This document shows, in pieces, positions 58,530 through 64,000 of a DNA stretch of 64,000 nucleotides (the stretch's first letter is position 1; every line of letters starts with the position of its first letter). Both the position numbers and the translations under genes were made by a program. The notes below the pieces were generated by a model that did not search any database, was not told where the DNA came from, and was given only the letters and a program-made list of their open reading frames with translations. The stretch comes from Paramacrobiotus metropolitanus (taxonomy: Eukaryota > Tardigrada > Eutardigrada > Parachela > Macrobiotidae), in contig NW_026570319.1 in the NCBI RefSeq assembly GCF_019649055.1, positions 186,001-250,000 on the forward strand, read 5' to 3'.

Positions 58530-58720
58530 ATAAAATTCCTGTTGATAAACTACTTCAACCCGAGAAGACACGAACAAGTATGTACGGTCAGTACGGGTAC
58601 CAACCGATCAATCTGGCCGGCTGGTTAAATTATGTGCTTCAATCATTTTTTTTAGTGCACGAGAATAAGTTTCCAATATACAGATCCAATATCTGTAATG
58701 TAATTAACCAGTGCATCTTA

Positions 58721-59163
58721 TTCGGGTTCTAATTCGGTGAAATCTCATTTCTATTAGAAAGTTATTTATTACCTTAGTATGCGTAAATATCAATCTCATC
58801 GATACAGGTCAATAAGTTTAGCAAAATGTAGCTGAAAAAGACTGTTGTATATCAAGGAAAAGAGCTAAATTACAACGGAAAACCCCGTACGATCCTGCTA
58901 GAAATAACCACAAAACAAAACGAAAACCGCTAATGCCATTCGACTGGGCATGTCTGGAAACTGTGTCACATGCATTTTGATTTCAAAAAAATTCTTCCGG
59001 TATCGAAACCGGCATCCGTACAACAGGAAATTCAAGGTGACCTTGGACAAAACCATTAAAAAATGCAAGTTGCTTAGAACTACAAAGAAAATAATAACAA
59101 ACCTAATATCAATTTTCAAGTTCACACAGCTTTGCCGGTTTTTGGTACCAAAACGTTAATAAA
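58721..59163. other. Probable 5' region of the Helitron
   Basis: No conserved frame. It may hold the Helitron 5' terminus and promoter, but the TC-type 5' end cannot be fixed without other copies. Confidence 0.3.
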
Positions 59164-62100
59164 ATGCCGAAAAGGAAAAACCTTTTCAGTAAAGAAACAT
59201 TCTTACGCGGAAGAAAGCGGAATACCATCAAGGCAGCCGAGTATAGGCAGATTTTTGTGAAGATGTCAGACCAAACGCTAAAGCTCGCCACAAAACTGGA
59301 AGCGGAAATGAGGCCACAAATTTCCGCAACAAAAATACTCAGTTCTTACGGAAAATCAATACTAACCTACACTTTTAAATCCTGCGACCGCTGTTCTGCT
59401 GATTGTCTAACCATAGAAAAAAATGTATCATTATGCTGCAATAAGTATGGAAAACATCCAGAAAAGGTAATAGATCTTCCGGAAATACCGAGCCGCTACC
59501 CCAAATTCGCACAGAAGTCAATTGATTTTCAAAAGCACTGTCGGAAGTACAACAACTACTTCGCCCTATCGGAAACCGGATATACCGGACAGTTCAAACC
59601 GGTCATGCAAGGATTGTCAAGCCTCATCTTGATGAACGGAAAATTTTATCGCCGAATGCTTAGTGGTAAATTAAATATAAATTACAATTACTAATTACAA
59701 ATCTTTAAATTAAAATAAATTATGTGAAATAACCTAAGTTAATAAGTGTACTATTAATTGTAATTTAAATTATTATTAAAGGAAAAATTATTATTTAGTA
59801 AATTATTAAGAATTACTGGAAACGACAAACGTGGTCCTTTACGTTTTTTTGTCCACGATCAAAGTTTCCTGCAAGAAGACATGAAACAGTTTTAACTATC
59901 CAAAACGACTATCGAAATTATAAAGAAAATTTTGAACGATCGTAATTCAGTCTGGAAGCAGTTTAAGCGGTTGTCCGATCACTGTTCCGAAGAAGCAAGA
60001 CTGGAACTACATGAAACGCCATCCAATGAAATAGCTGCAATAATTGTTGCCGATAAAACCCAACCACTGCAAGAACGAGCAATTGTGTGCTGGAAAAAAA
60101 ACAGAGCTTGCACCAAGATTTATCCGTTCCACTTCGAATTTATATTTACCTTCACAGTACGTGTTGGTCTGTCCCTACGGTGAACCAGGATCGTCGGTCA
60201 ACTATAAAGCCATGTACAATCTGACCCAATTGACCTTTTTTCGGCAGTTTATTCTGCGTCACAAAATACTGCAGTACCTTTGAGCACTACTAAATGAGCT
60301 CTTAGTTGATGGACACAGTTCCGTAGAGGAAGAAAGGCTGGACTTTATTAGAAGAAATCAATTACGCTATATTAACGAACAAGATCTGTTGTTCGATGAG
60401 ACCATTCAAGCGGACGGCCCCAGCGACTCCAGTGGGACATACCTTCCAGAGAGCTTTCTTGGTTCAAAGCGGTCAAAACGTAAACGTATAGCCGAAGCTC
60501 TCGCTATTACATCACGCTATGGTAACCCTACGTTTTTCATCACAATGAGAGCCAATCCGAAATGGCCGGAGATTGTGGAAAAGCTGCATTCGAAACAAAC
60601 AGCCACAGATCGGCCGGAAGTTACATTACAAGTGTTCCACGCAAAAAAATCGCAAATAACACGATCTGCCCATTTAATCCTTAACGGGAAAACTAAAATC
60701 TACTGCATCGAGGTAACTGAATTTCAGAAGCGGGGCCTTCCTCATGCCCATATAGCTTTGAAAGTCGAAAATGAACCTCACGACAATGAGCGGCATTGAC
60801 CTTTTAACCTCTGCAGAGCTACCAATGCCGGAAGATGGAGATTCATACAATTTGGTCTCCACTTACATGATGCATCACCATACGCAGCGCTGCTACAAGA
60901 CTGATTTCAAATCAAGCACAAAATGTAAGACTGTACTTGGTGGAAATACGTGTTACGTATCGTACATCTTTAAAATAATAAAAAATAATACTAAACATAC
61001 TTTGATATTTTTTAGATGCCGGCATTAGTATCCTAAACCTGTGAACCCTTTTACCTATATGGATCACCGAGGAAATATACATTACCGGCGGCGATCTGAA
61101 AGGGACCAGTTCGTCGTACCTTATAATCCAAAGCTGTTACGGATATTTTGCTGCCACATTAATGTCGAAATCTCAAGTTCGTACCATATAATCATTTATT
61201 TATACAAGTACTTCTACCAATGTCCAGACTACACTAAGGGCAAAATTCTACTGAACGAAATAGAACAGTACATCAATGCGCGATACCTGTCAGCAATAGA
61301 AGCCGCTTATCGCATGTTTGAATTTCCACTAACTAAAAGATATCCGTCTGTCCGTTCCTGCCCTGTCCCTGTCCCGGGCAAGAAGTACATAGTTTACGAA
61401 AGGAACAGCAGGAGCGCAGCTCACGATTCAGTCTCATTGTTAGAACGCTACATGCAGCGACCAAAAGATGAATGCTTCGAGCAATTAACATATTTGCAGT
61501 ACTACGAGAATTACAGTACCTGTACCTCCAAAACACGCCCGAAAGGACACTGCTGGAAAGATGAAGTTCTTTCACCACACAGTCACTACGTGACTAAACG
61601 AACTTCGGACCATTTCGCACGGATGGATATTAACCCGTTGACGGGCATTGGTGTCTGGAAACGACGTCCCGCTGCCGGTGAACGTCCCGCTGCTGGTGAA
61701 GTGTACTACCTTCGACTTTTGCTGTTGCACAAACCAGCCCGTTCCTTCTCAGAACTGCTGAAGGTGGATGGAACTGACACATGCTGAAGGTGGATGGAAC
61801 ACGACACATTTCCCGGTGCGGCAGTTGCGCTCGGTTTAACCGACCAAGATGATGAGTACAAGCCGGTCCGGAGTTAGAGCACGATAGAGAACAGCGAACA
61901 ATGTAAATTAATGAGTTGCGCCAACTGTAGTGCAGTGGCTATCGACTAAGCTAACATCGCGCTTATTATGTGTTAGCTGTTCTTTATCGTGCTCTAACTC
62001 CGGACGGGCTTGTACATACTTTGTATAGAAGATGCTGTAAAGGCTTACCGTGATCCATATGAGCTAAGAACTTTGTTTGTTTTGCTAATCACCGAAGGAG

Positions 62101-62440
62101 CGCCAGCTCGTACAATCGATTCAAGGAAGAAATGCACCGCAATTTCCGAATTTTCGGCCAATTACAGACAGATCGAACTGAGCAAAAGTTATTGCAAGAA
62201 ATCGGATTAAGACTTGACCATACTTCAAAGATATTAATGGATTTCGGACTTCCTGATGTATCTTATGACTCATCCAAGGCCTACAACATCGGAGTACAAA
62301 AGGAACGATCAGCACAGCAACAGGTCACCTTTAATAGCCAGCAACGTGTCACATTTAACACAATAATCGACTACGCTGTTAACGGAATACCTGGGTGCTT
62401 TTGTGTTGACGGTAGCGCTGGAGAAGTACGGGCACAAGTG
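59164..62440 (+). pseudogene. Decayed Helitron Rep/helicase gene, 3'-truncated
   Basis: Rolling-circle transposon protein: a Rep nuclease that nicks DNA plus a Pif1-type helicase. Readable in order: the N-terminal region from ATG 59164 (MPKRKNLFSKETFLRGRKRN); a cysteine-containing segment (CDRCSADCLTIEKNVSLCC); QYVLVCPYGEPG (about 60150-60185) in a shifted frame; the Rep core YGNPTFFITMRANPKWPEI (60515-60575) and the two-His motif FQKRGLPHAHIAL (60721-60762); CHINVEISSS and YLYKYFYQCPDY; and the tyrosine region EIEQYINARYLSAIEAAYRMFEFP (about 61257-61325). The helicase starts (DPYELRTLFVLLI, DFGLPDVSYD, FNSQQRVTFNTI) and stops inside the Walker A box, CFCVDGSAG then E in place of TGKT. Stops at about 59895 and 61026, at least one frameshift near 60140 and a MITE insertion make it inactive. 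Confidence 0.88.
61856..62015. mobile_element. MITE inside the Helitron
   Basis: 160 bp with ~37-bp inverted arms (GTACAAGCCGGTCCGGAGTT left, inverse AACTCCGGACGGGCTTGTAC right). It lies between the Rep and helicase parts, so it inserted after the Helitron arrived. Confidence 0.8.
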
Positions 62441-62826
62441 TGCAAGTACGGGTTAAGAATTGGTACGAGTAAACGTACGAGTAGTCAAATAGGACTGCAT
62501 TTTATTATTTTTATTGGTACCTAAGCAACAAACTGATACGGTGTACTACCTAATACTTTAAACTATTGCTCTGCAATAACTGCAGCTTTCAAGACTCCAA
62601 GAAATTCTACGCTGAATTTAAGTCCACGTACAACATGTAATAGTCGTGTACGTAAACGATACATTTATTGCAACGTAAACTAAATGATAGCGCTCCGTAT
62701 ACTACACTATCATACAACTTTTGTTTAATCACATAACATAAAAGATATTATACCGCAAAATATTGAGAACAAACCCAAACGCAACTTTTTCCCTTAAAAC
62801 CAGTCCTTAAAGGTCATCACACAAGC
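62441..62826. other. No gene recognised
   Basis: Sequence after the Helitron truncation. AT-rich, no motif. Confidence 0.45.
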
Positions 62827-63423
62827 ATGGACTTCGGTATTTTCTCCTCTAATCCCAACAGCAAACCGGAATTCCAGAACTGTACTGTCCAGATAAAAGT
62901 AAGAAAACAGTTAATTTAATTCGGAAGTAATTCAATTAAAAGTACAGGAGACAGTTTTCGTTTAAACCTTTCTAACAATTACATTCCTATAAACAAAGTG
63001 TTTCGTTTTTGTAGGCCTGCGACGTCAAGGCCAATTACATGCTTATAACGCTGTGGGAGGGAGCAACTACCTTTCCAGCCAGGCTTACTGAAGAGAATAA
63101 TCTTTCTCCTAAAGACCTAGTATACGCTCAAGTTCAGTTCGCCAGTGTTATACACTTATCGTAAGTGTACTGAAACATGAAGTTCCTCATTGCATTCAAA
63201 TAAAAACGTTAAGATTACTTCCAGAGATCGCACAGTTGTGAAGAACAAGACAATTGCAAGAACTCCAGCTCAGTCTCAGTGTGCCTTAATTCCGTTACCA
63301 GATGACTTTGTGCATAAGATCCATCCTGTGCCTCCAACCGATACGATCCATGACTTTACTACTATTCAATCTGCAACATCTGATGATTACAGGAACACAC
63401 ACTGTAGGAGTACGCATAAATAA
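62827..63423 (+). CDS. Possible three-exon gene, 138 aa, unknown function
   Basis: Exons 62827-62898 (ATG...ATAAAA|GTAAGA), 63015-63160 (TTTTGTAG|GCC...TTATC|GTAAGT) and 63225-63423 (CTTCCAG|A...TAA) join in phase 0 then phase 2 and stay open for 138 codons. The middle exon (VKANYMLITLWEGATTFPARL, then DLVYAQVQFAS) looks protein-like and could be part of a small beta-barrel. The last exon is Thr/Pro-rich. I do not recognise the family. It follows a dead Helitron, and some Helitrons carry ssDNA-binding ORFs, but a host gene is equally possible. Confidence 0.4.
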
Positions 63424-63518
63424 CCTTACAAAGTTCAGATGAAATTATTCTTTTCCGTACAAAACAGGTTTATCTAAGCGCTGTTAATAGGAAAATTATA
63501 CGTATCATATAATTTTAG

Positions 63519-63994
63519 TGTGATCCAACTGATCCTTATATCAATTAAGAAGCCCTACACCGCTTCAAATGGAAAGCAAATAGTTAACATTGTAGTCGGT
63601 GACCGGACAGGCACTATTAATGGTGCAGTATCGATAATGCCATCACCCAGCTTCATATTGCAAAGTACCAACCTGGCGACGTATGCGTTTCTGCCTATCA
63701 TTTATATTGTAACACTAATTATACATTAGTACTTATTATATTATTGTCATTGTTTTTAGTTACTTCAATTCCGCAATGTATCCATCCGACCCAATCAAAA
63801 ACAACACCAGCGCTGGGCGACATCGCAGCTCCAAATTAAATTCAACAACAACTCACGATCGCCAAAGTGAAAGGACAATTGCTACTACCGCCTCTTGCAG
63901 AGCTGGAAAGCTACTTAAAACGCCCAGCTCTAGCAAAAAGTCACAATTTTATTTGCCTAGAAATTTTCAAAGAGCTACTATAATATCCCATTAG
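63519..63994 (+). CDS. Possible OB-fold exons (RPA/SOSS-B-like), partial
   Basis: After an acceptor-like AATTTTAG, the frame reads VIQLILISIKKPYT, ASNGKQIVNIVVGDRTGTIN, GA, with a possible donor GTATCG at about 63629. The order hydrophobic strand, NGKQ turn, strand, then GDRTGTI resembles the first strands of single-stranded-DNA-binding OB folds such as SOSS-B or RPA. A further frame at 63776-63950 is Ser/Thr/Lys-rich, like the disordered tails of such proteins. Exon joins are unproven, and the gene runs toward the window end. It may be part of the gene at 62827. Confidence 0.3.
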
Positions 63995-64000
63995 GTTTCA

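Larger units (their letters stand above)
55790..58720 (-). repeat. Large dispersed repeat, copy 3 (inverted)
   Basis: Reverse-complement counterpart of 37380-39410, including the palindromic hairpin (56622-56669) and the TCTAATCAGCGCTCCGATTACG segment. It is interrupted at about 57702-58541 by a TIR element. The flanking words GCGCAAATT and CCTGTTGATAAAC are adjacent in copy 2, so the uninterrupted state is known. Confidence 0.8.

Noticed and set aside
1-64000. tRNA, rRNA and CRISPR arrays
   Set aside because: I looked for B-box-like GGTTCGANNCC with paired arms, rRNA cores and regularly spaced short repeats with unique spacers. Matches were isolated or inside coding or satellite sequence.

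Overview
The window looks like nuclear DNA from a small invertebrate metazoan. It has spliced genes with short GT-AG introns, a secreted astacin protease, and animal-type mobile elements (mariner, tyrosine-recombinase retroelement, Helitron, small LTR elements, foldback/MITE-like elements). I cannot name the species. An ecdysozoan such as a tardigrade would fit, but that is a guess. I see no bacterial operon, rRNA or tRNA gene.

Layout. 1-2000: no gene seen. 2.0-21.6 kb: three tandem copies (A, B, C) of a multi-exon gene family I do not recognise. B and C encode a signal peptide, a short Cys-containing N-terminal module, one Ig V-like domain, a Ser/Thr/Pro-rich stalk built from small exons, and a conserved Cys-rich tail ending in KRKRKHL. 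Every intron is phase 1. Gene A has no recognisable signal or Ig exons but carries a duplicated stalk-exon pair. The A-B spacer holds a ~3 kb GC-rich tandem array with a 121-bp higher-order unit made of three ~40-bp subunits. 22-26 kb: non-coding dispersed repeats. 27.0-28.4 kb: a full-length mariner with one in-frame stop, inserted in a palindromic repeat. 33.5-34.8 kb: a 1.28-kb gag-only LTR element with 157-bp LTRs and a TACC duplication. 35.9-36.8 kb: a dead fourth copy (D) of the gene family. 37.4-41.2 kb: a copy of a large dispersed repeat, carrying a foldback element and followed directly by a truncated tyrosine-recombinase retroelement (41.2-44.15 kb). 46.3-48.5 kb: a second gag-only LTR element nested in short tandem arrays. 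49.5-50.9 kb: an astacin protease fused to leucine-rich repeats. 52-55 kb: inverted-repeat elements. 55.8-58.7 kb: an inverted copy of the large repeat interrupted by a TIR element. 59.2-62.4 kb: a decayed Helitron Rep/helicase gene. 62.8-64 kb: possible exons of one or two small genes.

How the genes work together. B and C, and perhaps A, look like rapidly evolving secreted proteins that change by exon duplication, splice-site loss, 3'-end homogenisation and pseudogenisation. A recognition or defence role is only a hypothesis. Most of the rest is layered transposable-element debris.
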